Source of the DNA: an uncultured Desulfatitalea sp.
Lineage (GTDB): Bacteria > Desulfobacterota > Desulfobacteria > Desulfobacterales > Desulfosarcinaceae
Direction: 5' to 3'
Assembly (NCBI GenBank): GCA_937868765.1
Contig: CALMNL010000004.1
Location: 1,314,749-1,378,748 of the forward strand
DNA length: 64,000 nucleotides
The notes beneath the pieces are model-generated. The model saw only the letters and a program-made list of their open reading frames with translations. It had not been told where the DNA came from and did no database searches. Shown one piece after another: positions 24,632-33,415 of this stretch (its first letter is position 1; each line of letters starts with the position of its first letter). The position numbers and the translations under genes were made by a program.

Positions 24632-26296
24632 ATGGAACAAAAACGGCTTCTGCTGGCCATCGGGCTGTCCTTCCTGGTTTTTTTCGTTTGGAGCATTACC
24701 TTCGCACCTAAACCATCCGAAACTCCCACCGAACAAACGCTGGCCCAAAAGCCGGCCGAAAGCCCTGCCGCGAAGGCCGGCGAAGGCGCAACGCCGGCGC
24801 CTGCGGCCACCCCTGCCCAAGAAACCACCGCCCGAAACGTTGAAGCTTCGCCCGTCGATCGGGCCGCACGCGAGATCGTCGTGGATACACGGCTTTACCG
24901 CATGACCCTCTCTGAACAGGGGGGGGCGGTGAAAAGTATGGTGCTGAAAAATTACCGGGAGACAGTGGAGAAGGACTCGCCACTAAAGGAGCTCATCCCG
25001 GAAGGGACCGGCAGCACGGTGATCTCCTCTTTCGGTGCCGAAAGCGGCAGCGGCGGAGCCCAGGCACTGTACACAGCAGGGATCGAAGGAAATAAGATCG
25101 ACGTTCAAGGCCAGCCGCAGGAATTGCGCTTTACCTACGCCAGCCCGTCCGGCATCCGCATCGAAAAAACGTACCGGTTTTCTCCGGAAAGCTATCTCAT
25201 AGACCTTAAGGTACAGATTCAGAACCAGGGCAGCCAGGCCGTTCAGGGCGTCCTGAAGCTTGGGCTGCGGCATCCAATTCCCAAAGACGCCTCCAGCTAC
25301 GGTTTCCAGGGCCCCCTGGGCTTGATCGATGGTTCCCTGAAAGAGGTTAAGATCAAGGATATCGAGAAGGAAGGGCAGTTGCAGGGGAACCTGCACTGGA
25401 TCGCCATCGAAGAGCACTACTTCATGGAGAGCCTCATCAACAACACGCCCGGGCCGGGCATCATGGCCGTATCCTACGCTGTTCCCATCGTTGAAAATCA
25501 GCTTGTCAAGGAAACCGGAGAGATCGCTCCCGGCAGCAGTTATAGCCTGGATTGCAGCATTTTCATGGGGCCAAGAAGCCTCTCGGTGCTCAAAGCCGCC
25601 GGCAACGACCTCGACAAAGCCATTAATTTCGGCTGGGTCGAGATCATTGCCAAGCCCTGCCTGTATTTCATGAACTTCATCTACAGCTTTATCCCCAACT
25701 ACGGCATCGCCATCATCATCCTGACCATCATTACCCGCTTGATTTTCTGGCCGCTGGCGACCAAGAGCTATAAATCGATGAACGACATGCGCAAGTTGCA
25801 GCCCCTGATGCAGGAGATCCGCCAAAAATACAAAGATGATAAGGCTCGCATCAATCAAGAGACAATGGCCCTTTACAAAACTTACAAAATCAACCCCATG
25901 GGCGGATGCCTGCCGATGTTGATCCAGCTCCCGGTCTTTTTCGCGCTCTATCGCATGCTCTACCAGGCCATCGAATTGCGCCACGCCCCATTTTTCGGCT
26001 GGATCAACGACCTGTCGGCGCCCGACAGGCTCTTTCATTTCGATTTTAAAATACCCTTCATGACCGAACCGTACGGTATCCCCGTGCTCACGCTGATCAT
26101 GGGTGGCACCATGCTGTTGCAGCAAAAGATGTCACCGCAGGCGGGAGACCCGACCCAAGCCAAGATGATGATGCTCATGCCCATCGTTTTCACATTCATT
26201 TTCATCAACTTTCCTTCCGGGCTCGTTCTTTACTGGCTGGTCAGCAACATCGTCTCCATTGGACAGCAATACTACATCATGAAGAAAATGAGCTAG
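24632..26296 (+). CDS. yidC: Membrane protein insertase YidC
   Basis: 554 residues. An N-terminal signal anchor (LLAIGLSFLVFFVWSITF) is followed by a Pro/Ala/Glu-rich linker and the large periplasmic beta-sandwich domain of Gram-negative YidC. The conserved insertase core starts near residue 345 with NYGIAIIILTIITRLIFWPL, including the substrate-groove Arg, and continues with NPMGGCLPMLIQLPVFFALY and a last membrane span VLYWLVSNIVSIGQQYYI. It inserts membrane proteins alone or with Sec. An AAGGAG box precedes the start codon. Encoded after yidD and before jag. Confidence 0.97.
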   Translation: MEQKRLLLAIGLSFLVFFVWSITFAPKPSETPTEQTLAQKPAESPAAKAGEGATPAPAATPAQETTARNVEASPVDRAAREIVVDTRLYRMTLSEQGGAVKSMVLKNYRETVEKDSPLKELIPEGTGSTVISSFGAESGSGGAQALYTAGIEGNKIDVQGQPQELRFTYASPSGIRIEKTYRFSPESYLIDLKVQIQNQGSQAVQGVLKLGLRHPIPKDASSYGFQGPLGLIDGSLKEVKIKDIEKEGQLQGNLHWIAIEEHYFMESLINNTPGPGIMAVSYAVPIVENQLVKETGEIAPGSSYSLDCSIFMGPRSLSVLKAAGNDLDKAINFGWVEIIAKPCLYFMNFIYSFIPNYGIAIIILTIITRLIFWPLATKSYKSMNDMRKLQPLMQEIRQKYKDDKARINQETMALYKTYKINPMGGCLPMLIQLPVFFALYRMLYQAIELRHAPFFGWINDLSAPDRLFHFDFKIPFMTEPYGIPVLTLIMGGTMLLQQKMSPQAGDPTQAKMMMLMPIVFTFIFINFPSGLVLYWLVSNIVSIGQQYYIMKKMS

Positions 26297-26336
26297 CGGC
26301 ACCGGGACCGGAAACAGCGCTCGGAGGGAGGGTATA

Positions 26337-27128
26337 ATGGAGGTTTCAACCATGAGCGAATATGTGGAGTTCGAAGGTAAGAATGTGCAAAAAGCCCTGG
26401 AAAAGGCCGGCCAGGAGCTGAACAAAGCAGTGGACCAATTGGAATACGACGTGGTTTCACACGGATCATCGGGCATTTTCGGATTCGTGGGCGTCAAAAA
26501 AGCGAAGATTCGGGTTAAAATCAACGGCAGCACCCAGCGCCAGCTCCAGGAAGATGCACGTGAACAGGCACGCAACCTGGTCGCCAACGCTTTCGATGAA
26601 GAAGAGGGTGATGAGATCGAAGAGGAGGTGGCCGCTGCCGAGATTGAATCGGTCGATATGGATCAGGCGATATTGGACGGCAAAGCCGCATTGCAGCGGA
26701 TGATCGATTTCATTTCCGAGGGTTGCCAGGTCGACGCCGAAACGCGCAACGGCCGTATCCTTTTCAAGGTCGCAGGCGGCAACAGCGCCTTGTTGATCGG
26801 CAAGCGGGGACAGACGCTCGAAGCGATTCAGTATCTGGTGGAAAAGATCATCAACAAGAAGAACGACACGCGTATCCGGGTCATGGTGGACGTGGAGGGT
26901 TACCTCAGCGCCCGCAAGAGCAATTTACAGAAGCTCGCCTCCAAGCTTGCCGAAAAGGCGAAAAAAATAAACAAGCCCGTGACCATCGGACAAATGAACG
27001 CCTACGATCGGAGGATCGTGCATCTGCACCTCAAAGACAATCAGGAGGTGCGCACCCAGAGCGTGGGCGAAGGCTATTACCGCAAGCTCGTCATCTTTCC
27101 CAAACGGCGGCGGCGGGGGAAGAGTTGA
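26337..27128 (+). CDS. jag: Jag/KhpB RNA-binding protein (Jag-N, KH, R3H)
   Basis: 263 residues. Jag_N domain (SEYVEFEGKNVQKALEKAGQ), an acidic linker, a KH domain with GGNSALLIGKRGQTLEAIQY, and an R3H domain with NAYDRRIVHLHLKDNQEVRT. It binds RNA and is regularly encoded after yidC. The ATG at 26337 has its own GGAGGG box; a second ATG at 26352 has GGAGG 8 bp upstream, so the protein may begin at MSEYVEF. Its stop codon overlaps a possible TTG start of mnmE. Confidence 0.93.
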   Translation: MEVSTMSEYVEFEGKNVQKALEKAGQELNKAVDQLEYDVVSHGSSGIFGFVGVKKAKIRVKINGSTQRQLQEDAREQARNLVANAFDEEEGDEIEEEVAAAEIESVDMDQAILDGKAALQRMIDFISEGCQVDAETRNGRILFKVAGGNSALLIGKRGQTLEAIQYLVEKIINKKNDTRIRVMVDVEGYLSARKSNLQKLASKLAEKAKKINKPVTIGQMNAYDRRIVHLHLKDNQEVRTQSVGEGYYRKLVIFPKRRRRGKS

Positions 27129-27142
27129 CCCCCAATTTTAAA

Positions 27143-28606
27143 ATGGGGGATGGTGAGCGCCACCAAACCATCCCCGCGAAGGGATCGGTCGCCGGAGCCG
27201 ACGGCGACACGATTGCGGCGATTGCCACCGCCGCAGGAAGCGGGGGCATCGGGATCATCAGGATCTCCGGCCCAAAAGCAGGCGCCATCGCCCAACGGCT
27301 CTTCCGGCCCGGAAGCGCCCGGCCAAAGGAAAAACCACCCCAAAGCCAGCCTTTTAAACCTTACCGTTTGAACTACGGACACCTCGTCGGCCCATGCAGT
27401 GGACAGCCTTTGGACGAAGTCTTGCTGGCCTTCATGCCAGGACCGCGCTCGTATACCCGGGAAGACATCATCGAAATTCAGTGCCACGGCGGCCAGATTG
27501 TTCTCCAAAAGATTCTCGACATGGTGCGGACGTTGGGGGCGCGGCTGGCCGAACCCGGGGAGTTCACCCGGCGCGCCTTTCTTAACGGCCGTATCGACCT
27601 CAGCCAGGCCGAAGCGGTCGCCGATTTGATCAATGCCCGCAGCGAGATGGCCTTGAAGCTGGCTGCGCGGCAATTGAGCGGTGAGCTTGGATCTCGGATC
27701 AACGGCATCGTCGATGCGGTGACCGATATGCTCGCAGAGATCGAGGCAGACCTGGAATTCGGGGAGCAGGGCAGCGTCGGTGTCAGCGCGGCAGCCATCG
27801 ATGACCGTGCGCTCCAGGAGAGGGTCATCGAGCCGATTCAGGGCCTCTTGCGTGGATACGGTTTTGGGCGGATTTTGAGGGATGGGCTGAAGCTGGCCAT
27901 CGTAGGAAGGCCCAACGTGGGCAAATCGAGTCTGCTGAATCGGATCATCGATCGCGAAAAAGCCATTGTCACGCCCTTTCCCGGCACCACCCGGGATCCC
28001 GTGGAGGCCAGTGCCACCATCGAGGGCGTCGGCATCAGGTTGATCGACACGGCCGGGTTGCGGGAGAGCCAGGACCCGATAGAGCGCATGGGCATCGAGA
28101 AGACCCGGGAAGCCCTGCGGTCTGCAGACCTGGTGCTGTTCGTCATCGAGGCTCAAACAACGCCAGGTGCCGAGGATCAGCGGATTCTCGCTGAAATAAA
28201 AGGGCGAGAGTTCCTCCTTGTCGTCAACAAATGCGATCTGGTAACAGGTGCAGAAATGATCCGTCTGCCGGAAGCCTATCGGGTAAACCCGGCCATATTC
28301 GTGTCGGCCAAAACAGGCGACGGGCTCGACCGGCTTAAGAAAGGCATCGGCGCCTTATGGGGACAAGGAGCGAGAGAGGAAATGGGCGAGACGTTGGTCA
28401 GCGACCTCCGGCACAAGCTCGCCCTTGAAGGCGCATTGTTCGACGCCCGCAATGCGGCCCGCGGCTTGAAAGACAACCGGGCGGCGACCGACATGGTTGC
28501 CATGGATCTCAAGCACGCCCTGGTACAATTACAAGGAATCACGGGCCAGGCCGCCGGCGGTGATGTTTTGGACGCCATTTTCAGGAAGTTTTGCATCGGG
28601 AAATAA
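27143..28606 (+). CDS. mnmE: tRNA modification GTPase MnmE (TrmE)
   Basis: 487 residues from ATG 27143. The N-terminal folate-binding domain begins DTIAAIATAAGSGGIGIIRI. The G domain has G1 GRPNVGKSSL, G2 TTRDPVEA, G3 DTAGLRES and G4 NKCD. The C-terminal CIGK carries the catalytic Cys. With MnmG it makes the cmnm5U modification of wobble uridine using methylene-THF. No clear RBS precedes the ATG, which sits inside a CCCCC...GGGGG inverted repeat; a TTG at 27125 overlapping the jag stop has a GGGGGAAG box and would add six residues. mnmG, rsmG and parAB, often next, are absent here. Confidence 0.95.
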   Translation: MGDGERHQTIPAKGSVAGADGDTIAAIATAAGSGGIGIIRISGPKAGAIAQRLFRPGSARPKEKPPQSQPFKPYRLNYGHLVGPCSGQPLDEVLLAFMPGPRSYTREDIIEIQCHGGQIVLQKILDMVRTLGARLAEPGEFTRRAFLNGRIDLSQAEAVADLINARSEMALKLAARQLSGELGSRINGIVDAVTDMLAEIEADLEFGEQGSVGVSAAAIDDRALQERVIEPIQGLLRGYGFGRILRDGLKLAIVGRPNVGKSSLLNRIIDREKAIVTPFPGTTRDPVEASATIEGVGIRLIDTAGLRESQDPIERMGIEKTREALRSADLVLFVIEAQTTPGAEDQRILAEIKGREFLLVVNKCDLVTGAEMIRLPEAYRVNPAIFVSAKTGDGLDRLKKGIGALWGQGAREEMGETLVSDLRHKLALEGALFDARNAARGLKDNRAATDMVAMDLKHALVQLQGITGQAAGGDVLDAIFRKFCIGK

Positions 28607-28641
28607 TCAAAACGTCTAGCGTGAAACCCATCGCCGTCGAT

Positions 28642-28657
28642 TGTTTCACGTGAAACA
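28642..28657. promoter_or_regulatory. parS centromere site (ParB-binding palindrome)
   Basis: TGTTTCACGTGAAACA is a perfect match to the bacterial chromosomal parS consensus and is fully palindromic. It lies between mnmE and the YkgJ-type gene, about 17 kb from the candidate oriC. ParB nucleates on such sites for chromosome segregation. parA and parB are not in this window. Confidence 0.9.
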
Positions 28658-28673
28658 ACAAGGAGATTTTTAT

Positions 28674-29360
28674 ATGGATTTCAGCATGTTTTTTAAGCAA
28701 TACGAAGCGCTGGTTCAACAAGCGGACGCTCTTTTTGGGCGCGTGCGCCAGGAGTATGGACCGTGTGTGCGTTGCCAAGAGGGGTGTTCCGATTGCTGTC
28801 ATGCGCTCTTTGATCTGACCCTGGTCGAGGCGCTTTATATCAAAGCCAAATTTGATGAACAGTGCGAGGGCAAGCCCCGGGAGGAGTTGATCGAGCGGGC
28901 CAACGAGGCGGATCGGCAGATTTACCGCCTCAAACGCCAAGCTTTCAAGGAGCACGAACAGGGCCGGCCCGAGGATCAAATCCTGGAGGAAATGGCCACC
29001 CAGCGGGTGCGCTGCCCGGCGCTGAACGCCCAGGATCGATGTGATATATATGCTTTCCGGCCAATCACCTGCCGCATATATGGCATTCCGACGGTGATCG
29101 GCGGCAAGGCCCACACTTGTGGTCTTTCCGACTTCAATCCCGGAGAAACCTACCCCACGGTCAAGATGGATGCGATCTATCAACGTCTGTATGAAATTTC
29201 GCTGGCGCTCTCCCAGGCCATCGAGAGCCGTTATCCGGGCCTGGCGGACATGCTGGTGCCGTTGTCCATGGCCCTGCTCACCGACTACACCGAGGAGTAC
29301 CTCGGCGTACGCCAGAAAAAATCGGACACGGACGCAACATCCGCCGGCGACAAGGAGTAG
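28674..29360 (+). CDS. YkgJ-family cysteine-cluster protein
   Basis: 228 residues from the ATG at 28674, which has an AAGGAG box; an earlier in-frame ATG at the parS site is less likely. The cluster CVRCQEGCSDCCHALFDLT and the second part RCPALNAQDRCDIYAFRP followed by ITCRIYGIP match the YkgJ/UPF0153 zinc- or iron-chelating Cys cluster family. The role of the family is not established. It is followed 6 bp later by a small unknown gene, so the two are co-transcribed. Confidence 0.85.
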   Translation: MDFSMFFKQYEALVQQADALFGRVRQEYGPCVRCQEGCSDCCHALFDLTLVEALYIKAKFDEQCEGKPREELIERANEADRQIYRLKRQAFKEHEQGRPEDQILEEMATQRVRCPALNAQDRCDIYAFRPITCRIYGIPTVIGGKAHTCGLSDFNPGETYPTVKMDAIYQRLYEISLALSQAIESRYPGLADMLVPLSMALLTDYTEEYLGVRQKKSDTDATSAGDKE

Positions 29361-29366
29361 GGGGCC

Positions 29367-29714
29367 ATGGCCGATCAGCACAGCTATTCCGATCAGCGCA
29401 AGAAGGCGATCTTCGACAGCATGTCACCCCGCCGCCAACGACATATTCTAAAGCGCGGCTATGACCAATGGAATCCCTTCGAAGAGCCCAAGGACCCCAT
29501 CGACATTCGTCGCGATCCGACCAAACGAACGACCCAGCAACTGGTTCGCGAATTTTTGCAACAATGCGGCCAGGAGAAATACAGCAACGCCTATGGCCGC
29601 GGAGTGCTGGAAATGGCGGTGGGGATCATCAACAACGATGACCGCTTCATCGGCATGTTCGAATTTGCCAAGTGGTATGCCGAAGAGCTGAAAAAGGCCG
29701 AGGTTGCTGAATAG
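29367..29714 (+). CDS. Conserved small protein of unknown function
   Basis: 115 residues, hydrophilic, starting 6 bp after the YkgJ-type gene. It has MSPRRQRHILKRGYDQWNPF followed by EEPKDPIDIRRDPTKRTTQQ and an alpha-helical C-terminus. No Cys cluster, signal peptide or membrane segment. I do not recognise a domain. The tight spacing suggests it works with the YkgJ-type protein. A clean hairpin terminator lies 65 bp downstream. Confidence 0.75.
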   Translation: MADQHSYSDQRKKAIFDSMSPRRQRHILKRGYDQWNPFEEPKDPIDIRRDPTKRTTQQLVREFLQQCGQEKYSNAYGRGVLEMAVGIINNDDRFIGMFEFAKWYAEELKKAEVAE

Positions 29715-29779
29715 CGCATATGGGAAAACGGCGCATGGTGCGCAAGCGTTGCCGGCCAAGCGAAGTTGAAGCGCCAATC

Positions 29780-29814
29780 GGCCTTGCCCCCTGTTCTCCG
29801 GGGTAAGGCCTTTT
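29780..29814 (+). terminator. Rho-independent terminator
   Basis: Stem GGCCTTGCCCC (29780-29790) pairs with GGGGTAAGGCC (29800-29810) with one G-U pair, loop 9, then TTTT. It ends the YkgJ/small-protein transcript and overlaps the region just before the methyltransferase gene. Confidence 0.75.
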
Positions 29815-29837
29815 CTGCGCGGGGAGCGTCATTGAAG

Positions 29838-30671
29838 ATGCCGATGCAAGCGCAATTGTTGAGGCTGATCGCCGAAAGCGTCGGCGGCTTGACTGTCGAC
29901 CGGCTTTTCCGCAGCCTGCGGGAAACGTTTCCGGCTCTGGTACGGCGCGACTTTCGGGAGATGCTTCAGCAACTGGTGACCGATGGACGACTTCACTATC
30001 GCCAACACCATGGCGTCACTCGCATTGCTTTGGGGGGTTATCGCCCCGCAAAAATCTCCGAACGCATCTATTTAATGGCAGCGCCGATGTCCGCAAGGAT
30101 ACCGCCGGGCTCGGCAGGCGTGCGCCTGGCGGAAGGAACAGCCTTCGGTGCCGGCGATCATCCGACCACCTGCCTGATGCTGCGAGCCTTGGACCCGGCG
30201 ATAATCGGGAGGGGCGCGCCGGGAAAGAGAGCGCAAATTCTCGATGTGGGGACCGGCAATGGCGTATTGGCAATTGCGGCGCTTTTGCTGGGTGCCGAAA
30301 GGGTGGTGGGGTTGGATATCGATCCCCAGGCCTGCCACGAGGCGCGGCACAATGCCCGGCTGAACGAAGTGGCGGAGCGCTTTCTTGTCGTCGCGGGTTC
30401 GGTCGAGACGATGGCGTCTGGATGCTACGATCTGTTGTTGGCCAATTTACGGCCGCCCACCTTGGCCCGACTGCTTCCCCGCTTCGGCGCGTTGCTGGCA
30501 CCGACGGGGTTGCTCATGCTTTCCGGATTCAGGTGCGCAGAGCGAACGGGTGTGGAAAAGGGGTTGCCGAGTGGGTTTCAGGTTGTGCAGGCGGATCAAG
30601 ACAGGGATTGGGCCATGCTTGTTGCGCGGAGGGGTGCTCCGCTTTTCGGGTCCATCCTGGGAGGTCCGTAA
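29838..30671 (+). CDS. PrmA-like class I SAM methyltransferase with N-terminal winged-helix-like region
   Basis: 277 residues from ATG 29838; a TTG at 29832 with GGGGAG six bases upstream is an alternative. The first ~75 residues look like a winged helix (LTVDRLFRSLRETFPALVRR). The SAM domain has GTAFGAGDHPTTCLMLRAL, motif I LDVGTGNGVLAIAALLLGAE and motif II VVGLDIDPQACHEARHNARLN, followed by LLLANLRPPTL, as in ribosomal protein L11 methyltransferase PrmA. The usual PrmA N-terminal substrate domain is replaced, so the target may differ from L11. It stands alone between two terminators. Confidence 0.72.
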   Translation: MPMQAQLLRLIAESVGGLTVDRLFRSLRETFPALVRRDFREMLQQLVTDGRLHYRQHHGVTRIALGGYRPAKISERIYLMAAPMSARIPPGSAGVRLAEGTAFGAGDHPTTCLMLRALDPAIIGRGAPGKRAQILDVGTGNGVLAIAALLLGAERVVGLDIDPQACHEARHNARLNEVAERFLVVAGSVETMASGCYDLLLANLRPPTLARLLPRFGALLAPTGLLMLSGFRCAERTGVEKGLPSGFQVVQADQDRDWAMLVARRGAPLFGSILGGP

Positions 30672-30726
30672 AAAGGCGCCCCAATGTATTGGTGACGAAG
30701 CGATCGCCCGCTGTTGGGCCTGTGGT

Positions 30727-30780
30727 TGCGTCGCCCCCGCAAACCCGCTTCAGATAAGGGTTTGCGAGGGCGACGCATTT
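30727..30780. terminator. Bidirectional terminator between convergent genes
   Basis: A 20-bp stem (30727-30746 with 30758-30777) with a single mismatch and an 11-base loop, followed by TTT on the plus strand. It lies between the PrmA-like gene (+) and the rubredoxin membrane protein gene (-). Confidence 0.7.
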
Positions 30781-30807
30781 TCGTGGCATGCGGGTGACCG
30801 GGCCGTA

Positions 30808-31638
30808 CTATTTGAAAACCAGTTTCCCGCCGAACCAGCCGGCCAGTCCGGCGACGCCCAGATCGACGAGATGGAGCAGCACGAAGAACCAGTTGGCCCA
30901 AAACCCGTTCTGGTAAATGTCGGGTACGGCCAGCCACCAGATAGTCAGCACCAGGGAGAGTGCAGTTACAACCCCGGCACAGATGAGCTTGTTTTTGAAG
31001 ATCGAGGTCATATGGCCGCCGAATCGGTTGAGCCAGTCGACCAGGCCGGTGGCGATCACGATGGGCATGGCCAGACAGACGAATACCAGGTTGTAACGCG
31101 CGGCGATGGCGAAAGATTCGCACTTGAAAAGCAAGGCCAGCAGGCAGAACAGCACTGTGACCGGCAGGACCCCATTGGGGATGTGCACGGCAATAGGGTG
31201 ACCATGCAACCGGGTGAGGGTTTGGGCAATGAAGGTAAGCCGTGGGTTGCCTTCCCAGGGGGGCTTAAAGCCTGTGCCCTGGGGCTTGGGCGCGGGCGTC
31301 CCTTCCGGCTCAGTGCTCTCCGGGGGGGTGCTGCCGGTGGCAATGGCCGGTTGGGCATCCTCGGTCACCGGAACGAAAAGGGATCTGTCGGCGCCGCATA
31401 CCGGGCAGTTTTCCGGCGGTTCACTGCCGTGGTGAATATATCCGCACACGGTGCAGCGCCACTGATTGGCGGTGACCGCCGCCTTGGCCGGCGCCTCGGC
31501 GGGTGTGGCCGCCGGCTCGCCGGCATCTGGCTGGTAGGGAACGAACAGGCTCTGGTCCGCACCGCACACCGGGCACTTTTCCGGAGGCGTATCGCCCTGG
31601 TGAATGTAACCGCATACCGAACATTGCCACTTCTTCAT
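30808..31638 (-). CDS. Membrane protein with two N-terminal rubredoxin-like domains (DUF2231-like)
   Basis: 276 residues. Two rubrerythrin-type rubredoxin domains sit at the N-terminus: [20 protein letters not shown] followed by VCGA (residues ~4-27), and [20 protein letters not shown] followed by VCGA (~60-83), each with the Fe(Cys)4 pattern CxxC...CxxC. Ala/Pro linkers follow, then four to five hydrophobic helices ([68 protein letters not shown]) resembling DUF2231. It would pass single electrons at the inner membrane, possibly for oxygen or peroxide defence. A 20-bp gap separates it from the ABM-domain gene upstream. The combination is unusual; function is inferred only. Confidence 0.82.
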   Translation of the reverse strand: MKKWQCSVCGYIHQGDTPPEKCPVCGADQSLFVPYQPDAGEPAATPAEAPAKAAVTANQWRCTVCGYIHHGSEPPENCPVCGADRSLFVPVTEDAQPAIATGSTPPESTEPEGTPAPKPQGTGFKPPWEGNPRLTFIAQTLTRLHGHPIAVHIPNGVLPVTVLFCLLALLFKCESFAIAARYNLVFVCLAMPIVIATGLVDWLNRFGGHMTSIFKNKLICAGVVTALSLVLTIWWLAVPDIYQNGFWANWFFVLLHLVDLGVAGLAGWFGGKLVFK

Positions 31639-31658
31639 GTATCATCCTTTGCTTCCGA

Positions 31659-31967
31659 TTATTCGTCGATGGACAGGGCGGTGCCGAGTAGAAATTCTTC
31701 GTATTCGGTGGGCCGCTCCTGAAGTAAATCCAGCATGGCTTCATACTTCTTGCGTTCGTCGCTGTCGCGCCATCGCTGCCACTCATCCAGACTCTGCCAT
31801 GTTCCGATGACGATCAGATTATTGGGAAATCCCCTTTTGGAAAGGGTCTCTCCGGAAATGTACCCGGGCTGATGCATGGCCCTTGAGCGCAGTTCGTTGA
31901 GCAGCGCGATGACTTGCCGTGATTTTCCCGCCTTGAAGCGCCTTTTGATGATGATTTTGGCGATCAT
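31659..31967 (-). CDS. ABM-domain (antibiotic biosynthesis monooxygenase-like) small protein
   Basis: 102 residues with the dimeric alpha+beta-barrel pattern of ABM proteins: beta strand MIAKIIIKRRFKAGK, helix ALLNELRSRAMHQPG, then YISGETLSKRG, LIVIGTWQSLDEWQRWRDSD and a helical C-terminus. Family members include cofactor-less monooxygenases and heme-degrading proteins, but many are of unknown function. It precedes the rubredoxin membrane protein by 20 bp, so both are likely one operon. Putative RBS GGAGG lies upstream of the ATG. Confidence 0.8.
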   Translation of the reverse strand: MIAKIIIKRRFKAGKSRQVIALLNELRSRAMHQPGYISGETLSKRGFPNNLIVIGTWQSLDEWQRWRDSDERKKYEAMLDLLQERPTEYEEFLLGTALSIDE

Positions 31968-32182
31968 GGGACCTCCTTGTCATGAAGGGTTATGGGACTC
32001 GGCAGTGGGGGTGGTGGTTGGCGCCGGTCACTGCCGGTGATCACGTGAAAGCATCCGGTGGCAGATCGTTCCGATTCGAATGGGCACAGCAGGTAATGGC
32101 CCGGTCAGCACCGTCGGTGCAGCAGCGATTCGCTTGATTTCATGGTGGCACAGGCCGGTAAGAGGGTCAAGCGAAATGCTAC

Positions 32183-32216
32183 CCCGCAGGTCGTTACGCG
32201 CCTGTCGACCTGCGGG
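32183..32216 (-). terminator. Hairpin downstream of the decarboxylase genes
   Basis: Perfect 11-bp stem CCCGCAGGTCG (32183-32193) with CGACCTGCGGG (32206-32216). It is about 35 bp beyond the stop of the minus-strand beta-subunit gene. No strong T-run follows, so efficiency is uncertain. Confidence 0.45.
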
Positions 32217-32250
32217 AGACAGGTATCGATAGGGGTTGCAAGCGTGCGGA

Positions 32251-33381
32251 TTACTTCATCAGGAAGCTCCACAAAATACCGGCGCAGATGGCGGATCCGA
32301 TGACCCCGGAGGCGTTGCAGGCCATAGCGTGCATCAGCAGGTAATTGCCGGGATCCTCCTTTTGCGCCACCATGTGGACTTCGCGCGCCGATCCCGGCAC
32401 CGCCGAGACACCGGCGGCACCCAGCAGGGGGTTGATCTTCTCTCTCATAAAGAGATTCATGATTTTGCCAAAAATGACGCCCGAAGCGGTGGCGATGGAG
32501 AAGGCGATGGAGCCCAGGAAAAAGATCTTCAACGAGGTCGGGGTGAGAAATACGTCCGCCTGGGTGCTGGCGCCCACCGTGAATCCCAGGAAAATGGTAG
32601 CCGTGTCGATTACGGCATTGCTCGCGGTTTTGGCCAGCCGGTCCACGACACCGGAGACTTTCATGAAATTTCCCAGGAAGAAGGGCCCGAGCAGGGGGAT
32701 CGAGGCCGGGGCCAGCAGGCAGCAGAGCACTACCCCGACAACGGGAAAAATGACCAGCTCTTTGCGCGATACGTGGCGTTCGTCGTCCGGCATGCGGATC
32801 TGTCGTTCCTTTTTGGTGGTGAGCAGTCGCATGATGGGCGGTTGGATGATGGGGATCAACGCCATGTAGGAGTACGCTGCGATCGCGACCGGTCCGATCA
32901 GATGCGGTGCGAGCTTGGCGGTGAGGAAGATCGAGGTAGGCCCGTCGGCGCCGCCGATAATGGCCACCGAGGCGGCCTCGTTGGGTGCGAACCCCAGGGC
33001 CAGCGCGCTCAACAGGGTGAAGTAGATACCCATCTGCGCGGCGGCGCCCAGCAGCATGAGTTTGGGCCGCGCCAGCATCGAAGAAAAGTCGGTCATGGCG
33101 CCTAATCCCAGAAACACAATGGAAGGGTAGATACCGGAGGTCACCCCGAAGTAAAGGTAGTGCAGCACGCTGTTGTTTTCGTAGATGCCCAATCCGAAAC
33201 CCTTGAAAAATGGCAGGTTACCAACGACGATGCCGAAGCCGATGGGCAGCAGCAGCAGCGGTTCATAGTTCTTGGCAGCGGAGAGATAGCAGAAGAAAAA
33301 GCCGACGCAGATCATGACGATGTATCGCCAGTCGACCATGGCGAATCCGGTGTTTTTCAGAAATCCAAGCGCCAGTTCCAT
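32251..33381 (-). CDS. Sodium ion-translocating decarboxylase, beta subunit
   Basis: 376 residues and about nine to eleven hydrophobic segments. The family signature IIGGADGPTSIFLTAKLAP and the region SGIYPSIVFLGLGAMTDFS are those of OadB/GcdB/MmdB, the membrane subunit that couples biotin decarboxylation to Na+ export. The oxaloacetate, methylmalonyl-CoA and glutaconyl-CoA versions cannot be told apart from this subunit. The gamma-like subunit lies 34 bp upstream. The carboxyltransferase alpha subunit and biotin carrier are not in the window. Confidence 0.93.
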   Translation of the reverse strand: MELALGFLKNTGFAMVDWRYIVMICVGFFFCYLSAAKNYEPLLLLPIGFGIVVGNLPFFKGFGLGIYENNSVLHYLYFGVTSGIYPSIVFLGLGAMTDFSSMLARPKLMLLGAAAQMGIYFTLLSALALGFAPNEAASVAIIGGADGPTSIFLTAKLAPHLIGPVAIAAYSYMALIPIIQPPIMRLLTTKKERQIRMPDDERHVSRKELVIFPVVGVVLCCLLAPASIPLLGPFFLGNFMKVSGVVDRLAKTASNAVIDTATIFLGFTVGASTQADVFLTPTSLKIFFLGSIAFSIATASGVIFGKIMNLFMREKINPLLGAAGVSAVPGSAREVHMVAQKEDPGNYLLMHAMACNASGVIGSAICAGILWSFLMK

Positions 33382-33415
33382 AATTTGTCCTCAGGTCTTT
33401 AGGAGTAAACTTGAA

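Noticed and set aside
32036-32056. Second parS-like site GATCACGTGAAAG
   Set aside because: Only one arm matches the consensus; the palindrome is not preserved.
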